NCBI RefSeq assembly: GCF_036492635.1
Contig: NZ_AP025305.1
Location: 4,606,000-4,669,999 of the forward strand
Source of the DNA: Aureibacter tunicatorum
GTDB taxonomy: Bacteria > Bacteroidota > Bacteroidia > Cytophagales > Cyclobacteriaceae
Length of the DNA stretch: 64,000 nucleotides
Direction of reading: 5' to 3'
Each line of letters begins with the position of its first letter. The stretch's first letter is position 1. A model generated the notes under the pieces. That model was not told the origin of the DNA and made no database searches. It saw only the letters and a program-made list of their open reading frames with translations. Below are positions 35,815 through 44,819 of the stretch, in pieces. The position numbers and the translations under genes are program-made.

Positions 35815-37233
35815 TTATTGACTACGCTTGATCATTCTTATGATCTCTTTGGTATCCACCGAATCGTTGTAATTCTTCAAAAGGATATGGCTTGTCAGCA
35901 CATTTTTCGCTGGAATCGGCTCGCCATGAGGCGGATTGTATCGAGTCGTATTATGACATGAAAAGCAACTGTTTTGCTGTCCTGGATTCTGAGTGAAAGT
36001 CTCAATTGTGGCATTCGAAAGAGTCGTAGACCCTGTTTGGATAGAATCAATCACTGTCAATGACCAATCAGGCTCTAATTTTCCCTTGTCCAAATCAAAC
36101 CAAACGGCTCCAACTTCATAATAATTCTGCCAAATGGAATTCTCCTTCGCCAATTTCGCTCTTACGATTTGATTAAGAGAGTCAATATTATCTTGATTGT
36201 TTTCACTTCCTCCTCCAAACTGATATCTACGATATACCTGAGTAGTTGGATCCACTCCATAAAAACCAGAAATCAACTGAGTATTGGGATCAACTTCCAA
36301 TGCTCCAAGGTTGGCTATATTGCAAAGCCCTACTTTTGTTCCCGCTTTATAAAATGTATAACTGGAATCAGAAACAACATCTCCTGCCAAAAGACTAGGC
36401 TCCGTTTCATTTTTCAATATCAAATTAGGCGCATTGTCCTTATGTTCAAATGTCGCCCAAATGAATTCCGGATGATCCTTTACGACTGCTGCTATATGAA
36501 AACCAACTAAAGCAACTGTTTCCTCAACTGTAGAATTGTGTCTGGAGTCGCTTTCAGGCAAATCATCTGATGTTGTCAACTCTCCATTTACATCCACTAC
36601 TTTATATAAAGTCGCTCTCTTAGTATATGCTACTTGCGGAGCCTTCTTGCCTTCTGGAATAATCATCCATGAAGCTTTCATCGACAAAGATCCATCAGTA
36701 AAATTTGAATCGCTATCTATGCTACGCAAGCCTTCAGGAGTGTAAAGCTTATGCTTAATGGCAAAATCCCTGTAAATATCATTTATCATCATAGTGGTGT
36801 AGACAGCCCTTCTATTTTCATCCACCAAAATGCTGTTAAGCCCTGCTTGCCTAACTCCTCCCAGCACATGGGAAGTCGGATTGGAAATTGTAGGCACAAT
36901 TGCTTGATCATTATACATTGAATCAAATCGCAGAGCTTTTTCCCCGCTTGGAAGCGTCACCTCTTCTGTCAACCATAAAAAATAATTCCATGATACCTCA
37001 TGAAAAGCCTCATTAGTAACTTCACCACTTTCAAGGGTATAACCTTCTGGAAAAGTAGCATAATTTGGTTCTGGAATAGGGTTTTGATCAAGCCATGCCA
37101 AGCCATTTGTTTTTTTACCCGGAGTGCTTGACACATACGTGTTTCCTCCCTTATCGCAAGATATAGCCATGATAGCCAGCATTCCGATCATTGGCAACAG
37201 CAATATCCATTTTTTTCTTTTTCGTTGATCCAT
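35815..37233 (-). CDS. Monohaem cytochrome-c-like lipoprotein, operon with LodA-like oxidase
   Basis: From the ATG chosen (MDQRKRKKW) the product has 472 residues. The start gives a textbook lipoprotein signal: basic end, hydrophobic LLLPMIGMLAIMAI, lipobox SC. The upstream frame adds 24 residues before it and is unlikely. A large, mostly beta domain of unknown family follows, with VGFHIAAVVKDHPEFIWATFEH, a motif I associate with a cytochrome-c-like family. Near the C terminus is a CxxCH haem-c site (Cys423, Cys426, His427 in NSCFSCHNTTRYNPP) followed by a SHILL segment. As first gene of the LodA/LodB-like operon, it could deliver or accept electrons for the quinone enzyme across the periplasm. 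The axial Met is not obvious. Confidence 0.8.
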   Translation of the reverse strand: MDQRKRKKWILLLPMIGMLAIMAISCDKGGNTYVSSTPGKKTNGLAWLDQNPIPEPNYATFPEGYTLESGEVTNEAFHEVSWNYFLWLTEEVTLPSGEKALRFDSMYNDQAIVPTISNPTSHVLGGVRQAGLNSILVDENRRAVYTTMMINDIYRDFAIKHKLYTPEGLRSIDSDSNFTDGSLSMKASWMIIPEGKKAPQVAYTKRATLYKVVDVNGELTTSDDLPESDSRHNSTVEETVALVGFHIAAVVKDHPEFIWATFEHKDNAPNLILKNETEPSLLAGDVVSDSSYTFYKAGTKVGLCNIANLGALEVDPNTQLISGFYGVDPTTQVYRRYQFGGGSENNQDNIDSLNQIVRAKLAKENSIWQNYYEVGAVWFDLDKGKLEPDWSLTVIDSIQTGSTTLSNATIETFTQNPGQQNSCFSCHNTTRYNPPHGEPIPAKNVLTSHILLKNYNDSVDTKEIIRMIKRSQ

Positions 37234-37521
37234 TAATGTAGTTTTATGTGGTGTAAAAGGGTTAAAAAATAATTTGCATGGATCAAGATGTGCATATCCT
37301 CTCAAAAAAAATATTACACCGTATTACAGTGAATCACAATTATCTAAGTCACTGCTGTCTCAAAATATTTAGCTAATATTTTTAAATTAAATAATTATTT
37401 CTACAAAAAATATCATATATTAATCCATAGCCATCTTTCTCAAATTAGTATGAAATTTGGCTGAGTTTATATTGAATTATTTTAATTCAAATTTGAAGAC
37501 CTATTTATCTTATTTCACGAT

Positions 37522-38127
37522 ATGATATCAAAAAAACACTTTAAAATTTTATTCAGTGCAATTTTGTTAATATTCATGGCTTATTCCGTTCAAAGCCAAG
37601 ATATTCGCCCCAAAGGACTGAAAGTCGGAGAAGCCGCTCCTGATTTTGAAGGAATCAACCAATTTGGTCAAAAAGTCAGTTTGAGTGAAAAACTGAAAGA
37701 AGGAAAAGCTGTAGTCTTATTTTACAGAGGCTCTTGGTGCTCGTATTGCAAAAGACAGCTAAGCGATTTGCAAGAATCTCTAAGCGATATCATGGCTAAG
37801 GGAGCCGAGGTTATTGCAATCACTCCGGAAAGACAAGAAGGCATCAAAAAGCTTCGCAGCAAATTGGATTTGGGTTTCAATATCCTTCATGACAACAACA
37901 TGGAAATCATGAGAGCTTACGATGTCAATTATGAATTGCCTGAAAAGCAAAAGGAAAAATTCTTGAAATGGGACATCGACCTTAAAACCATCAATGCTGA
38001 AAATGGAGAAAACCTGCCTGTTCCCGCAGTTTACATTGTTGGCCAAGATGGAAAAATCGAATTTAGATTCTTTGATGAAAACTTCCGAAAATGGGTCGAT
38101 ATGGATGATTTGATAGAAAAAATATAA
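37522..38127 (+). CDS. Exported AhpC/TSA-family peroxiredoxin-like protein
   Basis: The 201-residue protein has a signal peptide or N-terminal anchor (FKILFSAILLIFMAYSVQSQ) and a thioredoxin-fold AhpC/TSA domain: LKVGEAAPDFEGINQFGQKVSL, then VVLFYRGSWCSYCKRQLSDLQ with a CxxC pair, then VIAITPERQEG. The site combines a peroxiredoxin-type position with a thioredoxin-like second Cys, as in the TlpA/ResA or PrxQ-like group. Role: periplasmic peroxide reduction or thiol exchange. It is divergent from the LodA-like operon, whose enzyme would produce hydrogen peroxide; a protective role is possible but unproven. A strong shared terminator follows. Confidence 0.9.
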   Translation: MISKKHFKILFSAILLIFMAYSVQSQDIRPKGLKVGEAAPDFEGINQFGQKVSLSEKLKEGKAVVLFYRGSWCSYCKRQLSDLQESLSDIMAKGAEVIAITPERQEGIKKLRSKLDLGFNILHDNNMEIMRAYDVNYELPEKQKEKFLKWDIDLKTINAENGENLPVPAVYIVGQDGKIEFRFFDENFRKWVDMDDLIEKI

Positions 38128-38147
38128 TCCAGCAAGCTTTAAAACAC

Positions 38148-38176
38148 AAAAGCCGCATTTTTAGAATGCGGCTTTT
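38148..38176. terminator. Bidirectional terminator
   Basis: AAAAGCCGCA, a short loop and TGCGGCTTTT between the convergent peroxiredoxin-like and lpd genes; T-tracts on both strands. Confidence 0.9.
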
Positions 38177-38197
38177 CATTTATAGCATATTTACTAA

Positions 38198-39601
38198 TTA
38201 CATGTGAATAGGTCTCTTATCTGTAGCATCAAGACAAGCTTCTTTGATTGCTTCAGTAAAAGTAGGGTGAGCATGCGACATGCGAGTGATATCTTCTGCC
38301 GAAGCTCTGAACTCCATCGCCACTACAGCCTCAGCAATCATATCAGCAGCTCTAGGACCGCAGATATGCACGCCTAAAATTTCGTCTGTTTCCTTGTCAG
38401 CCAATACTTTTACCTGACCTTCGATATCCATACTTGCTCTTGCTCTTCCCAAAGCCTTGAATGGGAAAGATCCAGCTTTGTAAGCTTTACCCATTGACTT
38501 AAGTTGCTCTTCTGTATATCCTACAGCAGCTACTTCAGGCCAAGTGTAAACAACACCAGGGATCAAGTTGTAGTTGATATGAGGCTTTTGACCAGCGATA
38601 GTTTCAGCCACAAAGGTTCCTTCTTCCTCAGCTTTGTGAGCCAACATCGCTCCTTTGATTACATCACCGATAGCGTAAATGTTAGGCTGAACTGTTTGAA
38701 GGTGCTCGTTCACTTCGATTCTTCCTCTTTCATCAAGCTTGATGCCTGTATTTTCAAGGCCAAGGCCTTCTGTATAAGGCTTTCTTCCGATAGAAACCAA
38801 ACAGTAATCACCTCTTAACTCTACTTCTTTATTTTTCTTGATATCTTCAGCTTTCAACACGACTTCATCTCCGTCTCTCTCTACTGAAGTTACTTTAGTA
38901 TTCATTTGGAATTTGAATCCAAGCTTCTTCAACGAACGAGTAAGTTCTTTGCCCATAGCTTTATCCATAGTAGGGATAATGCTATCCATATACTCTACCA
39001 CAGTCACTTTAGCTCCAAGACGCGCATAAACAGAACCAAGCTCGACACCAATCACACCTCCACCAATTACAATCAAATGCTTAGGCACTTCCTTAAGCTC
39101 AAGAGCTTCAGTCGAAGTAATTACACGCTCTTTATCCAGCTTGATGAACGGCAAGCTAGCAGGCTTTGAACCTGTCGCGATAATCGTTTTCTCAGAATTT
39201 ATTTCTTGTGTTTTGCCTTCAGCGTCAGTGATCTTGATCGTCTTAGGATTCACAAAAGAACCAACACCAGTGAAAACATCAATTTTATTTTTCTTCATCA
39301 AGAAATCGATGCCTCCGCAAGTCTGATCAACAACTTCTCTTTTGCGATTGATCATTTGCTCCAAGTTCACCTTTACACCATCGATATCGATACCGTGCTT
39401 CGCAAATGTTTTCTCCGCATTATGGAAATGCTCTGAAGAATCCAATAGCGCTTTTGAAGGGATACAACCAACATTAAGACAAGTTCCTCCCAATGTGTTG
39501 TATTTTTCAATCAAAGCTGTTTTCATACCTAGTTGCGCGCAACGAATAGCTGCCACATAACCACCAGGACCAGAACCGATAACTGTAACGTCGTAGCTCA
39601 T
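38198..39601 (-). CDS. lpdA: Dihydrolipoamide dehydrogenase (E3)
   Basis: The 467-residue flavoprotein is the standard length for E3. It shows the FAD-binding GSGPGGYVAA, the redox-active disulfide GGTCLNVGC (Cys41, Cys46), the NAD-binding GGGVIGVELGSVYARLG, the second FAD motif YAIGDVIKGAMLAHKA and the interface active-site HAHPTFTEAIKE. It reoxidises dihydrolipoyl groups with NAD+. It is the third gene of the 2-oxoglutarate dehydrogenase cluster, about 135 bases after the E2 gene; a hairpin without a T-tract lies in that gap. One E3 commonly serves several 2-oxoacid dehydrogenases, so separate regulation would make sense. Confidence 0.98.
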   Translation of the reverse strand: MSYDVTVIGSGPGGYVAAIRCAQLGMKTALIEKYNTLGGTCLNVGCIPSKALLDSSEHFHNAEKTFAKHGIDIDGVKVNLEQMINRKREVVDQTCGGIDFLMKKNKIDVFTGVGSFVNPKTIKITDAEGKTQEINSEKTIIATGSKPASLPFIKLDKERVITSTEALELKEVPKHLIVIGGGVIGVELGSVYARLGAKVTVVEYMDSIIPTMDKAMGKELTRSLKKLGFKFQMNTKVTSVERDGDEVVLKAEDIKKNKEVELRGDYCLVSIGRKPYTEGLGLENTGIKLDERGRIEVNEHLQTVQPNIYAIGDVIKGAMLAHKAEEEGTFVAETIAGQKPHINYNLIPGVVYTWPEVAAVGYTEEQLKSMGKAYKAGSFPFKALGRARASMDIEGQVKVLADKETDEILGVHICGPRAADMIAEAVVAMEFRASAEDITRMSHAHPTFTEAIKEACLDATDKRPIHM

Positions 39602-39691
39602 AATGTTATATGTTTTAAGGAAATTGAAATTTCCCTGAAGTCTCAGAATTTATTTAGTTATTGTCATGCGAATAAAATACCGCACTAAGCA

Positions 39692-39726
39692 ATTCCTCGG
39701 AATATTGTTGAAATTTTCCGAGGAAT
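39692..39726 (-). other. Intergenic hairpin between E2 and E3 genes
   Basis: ATTCCTCGGAA and TTCCGAGGAAT form an 11-bp perfect inverted repeat around a 13-base loop. No T-tract follows on the minus strand, so it is not a canonical terminator; it may be an RNA processing or stability element, or a protein-binding dyad. Confidence 0.6.
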
Positions 39727-39735
39727 CAAGGTTTA

Positions 39736-41289
39736 CTAGATACCTAGAAGCATTCTAGTTGGATCTTCAAGAAGCTCTTTAACTCGCTTCAAGAAGCTAA
39801 CAGACTCTCTACCATCAATGATTCTGTGGTCATAAGACAAAGCCACATACATGATTGGTCTGATTTCAACTTGTCCGTTGATCGCAACTGGTCTCTCCAC
39901 GATATTGTGCATACCTAAAATCGCAGATTGAGGAGCGTTGATAATCGGAGTCGAAAGCATAGAACCAAAGATACCTCCATTAGTGATAGTAAATGTACCG
40001 CCTGTCATCTCTTCAATAGTCAACTTGCCAGCTCTCGCTTTAAGCGCTAAGTTCACTACTTCTTGCTCGATTTCGTTGAATGACATCTTCTCAGCATTTC
40101 TAATCACAGGCACTACAAGCCCCTTAGGAGAAGAAACGGCGATAGACACATCGCAGAAATTGTTATATACCATGTCATTTCCATCAATCTGGGCATTTAC
40201 CGCAGGCCACTCTTGCAAAGCAATTGTGCAAGCCTTAGTAAAGAATGACATGAATCCTAAGTTCACCTCAAATTTATCTTTGAACTTCTCCTTGTACTGC
40301 TTTCGAAGGTCCATGATAGGCTTCATGTCCACTTCGTTGAATGTTGTCAACATCGCAGTCTCGTTCTTAACAGACACCAACCTTCTGGCTACTGTACGAC
40401 GAAGAGAAGACATTTTCTTTCTTTCTTGACCTCTGTCAGCAGAAACAGCAACTGGAGCTTCTTCCTTAGCCGCTGGAGCTGAAGCGGCAGGCTTCGCAGC
40501 TGGAGCAGGCTTTTGCGCTGAAGAAGCGTCGGCTTTAGTGATTCTTCCACCAACGCCAGTGCCGCTTACTTGCTCTGGAGAAACACCTTTTTCAGCCAAG
40601 ATCTTAGCCGCTGCCGGAGAGGGATGACCTGAAGCATGTGAAGCTTCACCTGCTGGAGCAGATGCCGCTGCCGGAGCTTCAACTGCTGGAGAACCCGCAG
40701 CTGGTTTTGCACCGCCTGTCATCACTTTTATACGGCAGATAAGACCGCCAATTTCTAGAATATCACCTTCTTGAGCTACAATTTCCAAAACACCTGTTTT
40801 CTCAGCAGGAATCTCAAAAGTAGCTTTGTCTGATTCAATCTCCACGATTACTTCCTCTTCTTCGATGAAGTCTCCGCTTTCTTTTGTCCATGCGCCCATA
40901 GTCACTTCAGTGATAGACTCGCCAGCTGAAGGCACACGCATTTCGTATACTTCGCCTGTTTCCTTAGGCTCGCTTGGAACTTCAGGAGCTGCCGCAGGAG
41001 CAGGAGTTTCCGGAGCAATCCCAGCAGTCTTTGGAGTTTCAGACGGTGCTTCGCCATCAGCGTCGATCGTGCAGATCACAGCGCCGATCTCAATAGTATC
41101 TCCTTCCTCTGCGATCAAATGAAGCGTTCCAGAAGCGTCGGCCGGCACTTCGAAGCTAGCCTTGTCAGATTCCAATTCACAGATCACTTCGTCTCTTTCC
41201 ACGTGATCACCTTCGCTTTTAAACCATTGCGCTACTGTTACTTCGCTTATAGATTCGCCCACTACAGGGACTTTCATTTCTAATTTCAT
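39736..41289 (-). CDS. sucB: 2-Oxoglutarate dehydrogenase E2, dihydrolipoyl succinyltransferase
   Basis: The 517-residue E2 carries two lipoyl domains, with lipoyl lysines Lys43 ([13 protein letters not shown]) and Lys155 ([13 protein letters not shown]), separated by an Ala/Pro/Glu linker. A second Ala/Pro linker leads to the peripheral subunit-binding domain (about 218-252: [29 protein letters not shown]). The catalytic domain ends with [12 protein letters not shown] containing the active-site His. Classical SucB (about 400 residues) has one lipoyl domain; two is a variant. Its place directly after sucA (42-base gap) identifies it as the succinyltransferase rather than the pyruvate enzyme. 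Confidence 0.96.
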   Translation of the reverse strand: MKLEMKVPVVGESISEVTVAQWFKSEGDHVERDEVICELESDKASFEVPADASGTLHLIAEEGDTIEIGAVICTIDADGEAPSETPKTAGIAPETPAPAAAPEVPSEPKETGEVYEMRVPSAGESITEVTMGAWTKESGDFIEEEEVIVEIESDKATFEIPAEKTGVLEIVAQEGDILEIGGLICRIKVMTGGAKPAAGSPAVEAPAAASAPAGEASHASGHPSPAAAKILAEKGVSPEQVSGTGVGGRITKADASSAQKPAPAAKPAASAPAAKEEAPVAVSADRGQERKKMSSLRRTVARRLVSVKNETAMLTTFNEVDMKPIMDLRKQYKEKFKDKFEVNLGFMSFFTKACTIALQEWPAVNAQIDGNDMVYNNFCDVSIAVSSPKGLVVPVIRNAEKMSFNEIEQEVVNLALKARAGKLTIEEMTGGTFTITNGGIFGSMLSTPIINAPQSAILGMHNIVERPVAINGQVEIRPIMYVALSYDHRIIDGRESVSFLKRVKELLEDPTRMLLGI

Positions 41290-41331
41290 AGCCTTTAATT
41301 CGTTTTCAAAGTCTTCTAAAAAGATGATGGA

Positions 41332-44091
41332 TTAAGCAAAAGATCTGTCAATGATATCTGCTTGTTCTTTAGCATGTATCTTGGCGAAACCTGTCGCAGG
41401 TGTAGCGCTAGGCTCTCTTGAGATGCATGACAATTGAATATTTTCTGTATGGTTATTGATGTACCACCAAGCACCTTGATTCTTAGGCTCTTCTTGCACC
41501 CAAACTACTTCAGCGCCCTCATACTTAGCCAAGATAGCTTCGATCTGATTAAGCGGCAGCGGATGCAATTGCTCCAACCTTACGACAGCAACGTCTTCTC
41601 TTTTCTCAGACTGCTGACGCTCAAGCAATTCATAATAAAGCTTGCCTGTGCAAAACAGTATTCTCTTCACTTTGCCAGCCTCCACATTCGCATCGTCAAT
41701 TACTTCTTGGAAGTGTCCATTCAAGAACTCATCAGAAGGCGATACGCATTTAGGATGTCTTAATAGCGACTTAGGCGACATATTGATCAATGGCTTTCTG
41801 AAAGGCCATGCCAACTGTCTTCTCAATGCATGGAAGAAGTTTGCCGGCGAAGTAATATTTGTAATGATCATATTATCTTCAGCGCAAAGCTGCAAGTATC
41901 TTTCAAGTCTCGCCGAAGAGTGCTCCGGCCCTTGACCTTCGTACCCATGAGGCAACAACATTACGATACCGTTCATCTTATTCCACTTTGTTTCCATACT
42001 GGCAATGAACTGGTCGATCATCACTTGCGCTCCATTGGCGAAATCTCCAAACTGTCCTTCCCAGATTGTCAAAGCATTTGGATTTGCCATAGAGTAACCT
42101 ACCTCAAAACCTAATACCGCATACTCTGAAAGCAAAGAATTGTAAATCGAAAACTTAGGAGCCGTTGGATCCATGTTGTCCAAGCTAGAATATGGCTGAT
42201 TAGTTTCAGAATCAAACAAGACAGCATGTCTGTGAGAGAATGTTCCTCTTCTTACGTCTTGCCCCGAGATTCTAACTTTTTTGCCATCCAGCAATATTGA
42301 TCCATAAGCCAATAATTCCGCCGACGCCCAATTCAACTCTTTATTGTCAAAGAACATCTTTTGACGCTCTTTCAACAATTTGTCAATCTGGCGCAGAGGC
42401 TTGAAGTTTTCCGGAACATTCGTCAAGGCTCCGGCAACCTTATTATAGTTGTCTTCTGATATAGATGTATCAGGAGAAGACTCAAAATCTTTCTTAGTGG
42501 AAAGCCTCAATGTATTCCATTGAGCTTCAAATGGTTGAAGAGTGTATGGAAGCGGATTTTGCTTCACTTGGTCTAGACGATCTTGAAGCAATTGCTTGAA
42601 TTGCTGATCCATTTCCTTAGCCAAATGAGCGTCAATATCACCTCTTTCAATCAAGGCTTGATTATATACTTCCCTTGGATTCGCATGCTTGGAGATCTTC
42701 TTGTAAAGCGAAGGCTGAGTGAACTTAGGCTCGTCGCTTTCATTATGCCCATGGCGTCTGTAACATACCATGTCAATATAAATATCTCTTTGAAATTTCT
42801 GACGGAACTCGATCGCCAACTCCATGCATCTTACTACCGCTTCCGGGTCATCTCCATTAACGTGAAGCACTGGCGAATCCGTTACTTTAGCTACATCTGT
42901 GCTGTAGATACTTGTACGAGCATCATCATAGTCAGTCGTAAACCCAAGCTGATTATTGATCACAAAGTGAATGGTACCACCAATATTGTACCCATGAAGT
43001 CCGGCCATCTGAGCCACTTCATATACCACTCCTTGTCCTGCCAAAGCGGCATCACCATGGATAAGTATTGGAACTATCTTGCTCTTGTCTTTATTGTACA
43101 AGTAATCCAACTTAGCTCTTGTAGAACCAATCACTACTGGGTCAACAGCTTCTAAGTGGGATGGATTAGGCGCTAGGTTAAGGCTTACATTTTTCCCTGC
43201 AGGAGTAGTGATCTTACTCTTGAACCCTAGGTGATATTTCACGTCACCGCCACCCATTGTCGAGTCAGGAGGGCATTGCCCTTCGAATTCGTTGAAGATT
43301 TGCTCATAAGTTTTACCCATAGTATTTGCCAAGACATTAAGCCTGCCTCTATGAGCCATTCCTATGATCACTTCCTCGATTCCCAAGTCAGCTCCTTTAT
43401 TGATCATTGAGTCCAATGCTGGAATAGTAGTCTCTCCACCTTCCAATGAAAACCTCTTCTGACCGATATACTTAGTGTGCAAGAAGTTTTCGAAGACCAC
43501 AGCTTCGTTCAACTTGCTAAGAATTCTCTTTTTAGTTTGAAGCGAAAGAGGAATATCCTGCATTTCTCTTTCAACTTTATTCTTGAACCAATCGATAATC
43601 TCAGCCTCACGAATGTGCATATATTCAAATCCAATATGCCCTTCGTAAACGCTCTTTAATCTATCAAGAATTTTCTGAAGTGTCGCTTTTCCAATCCCGA
43701 TCTCATTTCCAATTTCGAAAGTTTTTTCCAAATCAGAATCAGACAATCCTAATGTGTGAGGGTCAAGATAAGCATTATGCTGTCTTCTTTCCCTTACTGG
43801 GTTGGTCTTTGCTCTTAGATGCCCTCTGGTTCTGTAAGCGTGAATAAGATTTCTTACTAGAATTTCCTTTGAAGAAGCATCCGCACCTAAAGCAGGTTGT
43901 GAAGTTGAAGCAGATGTTTTAGTTGTTTTATCTCCCGGCAGGAGGGGAGCGTTTTGCAATTCTGCAAACTCAAATCCTTCGAAGAATTTTTGCCAGCTTT
44001 CGTCTACCGAAGCCGGATCATTCTTATACGATTCGTACAATTGGTCTATGTACTCACCGTGTGCATTTGCAATATAGGAGTATTTATCCAT
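41332..44091 (-). CDS. sucA: 2-Oxoglutarate dehydrogenase E1 component
   Basis: The 919-residue protein matches thiamine-diphosphate-dependent SucA along its whole length. It has the N-terminal E2-binding segment (DKYSYIANAHGEYIDQLYESYK...WQKFFEGFE), GMAHRGRLNVLANTMGK, the HLGFKSK and NPSHLEAVDPVV motifs, and the ThDP-Mg motif GDAALAGQGVVYE..NNQLGFTT. The C-terminal half has the pyrimidine-domain motifs WEGQFGDFANGAQVMIDQFI and HGYEGQGPEHSSAR. It decarboxylates 2-oxoglutarate in the citric acid cycle and passes the succinyl group to SucB. It is first in the sucA-sucB-lpd cluster. No exact Bacteroidota promoter box was found upstream on the minus strand. Confidence 0.98.
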   Translation of the reverse strand: MDKYSYIANAHGEYIDQLYESYKNDPASVDESWQKFFEGFEFAELQNAPLLPGDKTTKTSASTSQPALGADASSKEILVRNLIHAYRTRGHLRAKTNPVRERRQHNAYLDPHTLGLSDSDLEKTFEIGNEIGIGKATLQKILDRLKSVYEGHIGFEYMHIREAEIIDWFKNKVEREMQDIPLSLQTKKRILSKLNEAVVFENFLHTKYIGQKRFSLEGGETTIPALDSMINKGADLGIEEVIIGMAHRGRLNVLANTMGKTYEQIFNEFEGQCPPDSTMGGGDVKYHLGFKSKITTPAGKNVSLNLAPNPSHLEAVDPVVIGSTRAKLDYLYNKDKSKIVPILIHGDAALAGQGVVYEVAQMAGLHGYNIGGTIHFVINNQLGFTTDYDDARTSIYSTDVAKVTDSPVLHVNGDDPEAVVRCMELAIEFRQKFQRDIYIDMVCYRRHGHNESDEPKFTQPSLYKKISKHANPREVYNQALIERGDIDAHLAKEMDQQFKQLLQDRLDQVKQNPLPYTLQPFEAQWNTLRLSTKKDFESSPDTSISEDNYNKVAGALTNVPENFKPLRQIDKLLKERQKMFFDNKELNWASAELLAYGSILLDGKKVRISGQDVRRGTFSHRHAVLFDSETNQPYSSLDNMDPTAPKFSIYNSLLSEYAVLGFEVGYSMANPNALTIWEGQFGDFANGAQVMIDQFIASMETKWNKMNGIVMLLPHGYEGQGPEHSSARLERYLQLCAEDNMIITNITSPANFFHALRRQLAWPFRKPLINMSPKSLLRHPKCVSPSDEFLNGHFQEVIDDANVEAGKVKRILFCTGKLYYELLERQQSEKREDVAVVRLEQLHPLPLNQIEAILAKYEGAEVVWVQEEPKNQGAWWYINNHTENIQLSCISREPSATPATGFAKIHAKEQADIIDRSFA

Positions 44092-44819
44092 TTATTTTAG
44101 CGTTTAGGTGACTTCGTAAATATATAATGAAATTACTTAGAGTTATAATTGCTTATGCGATTTAGCAAATACCATTGAAAAGCAGATGTTTGCAAATCAA
44201 AGCCGACTATTTTTGAAATAATGAAAGGAAACATATTAAACACAAACCACAAAACCCTACATATCAACACCTTAAGGAAACACTTAACATTTCACTATAA
44301 GAAAAATGCATTTTTCATAAAATTAAATTAAGCAATAAAATTTTTATTTTTTTTATTTAACAGTACAAAAATTCTATCAAAAAATTATTTTATAAAATAA
44401 TATTACGCTTAAGCTACTTGTGATTTGAATTAATATTTGAAAAATATATTATTTGAAATAGGTGAAAAAGTTACTCTGAGAAGCATTTTATTGCTTCCCA
44501 AAATTAATAAATTCATTTATAAATCAAATAGAAATAGACTGCTAAGTATTGAAAACTAATGCCTTCAAGTTTCGGTAAAAAATTGCCTAAATCCCCCAAA
44601 CAACATAATCAAAGGCCCTTCCAAGCAGAAAAATAAAATCTAGACAAACCACAAGCAATATAACATCAAATCAACACAATCAACTTAAAAGAAGGTATGT
44701 AATATTTAAAAAAATCATATAAAAGAACATTTATTTTATAATTTCTGAACCAAGCATTTCATCTCTTGTTCTATTATTTGAATTATAATATTCATTAATG
44801 TTATAAATATATAAAATGA
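44092..44819. other. AT-rich divergent intergenic region
   Basis: 728 bases between sucA and the propeller-repeat operon, with no gene I can support. Two TATTATTTG boxes (44447-44455 and 44772-44780) resemble the Bacteroidota minus-7 element with one extra base (TAnnnTTTG). The second lies about 40 bases before the downstream start codon. Confidence 0.5.

Noticed and set aside
42583-43155. Frame of 190 codons opposite sucA
   Set aside because: Antisense to a highly conserved gene; no motif.
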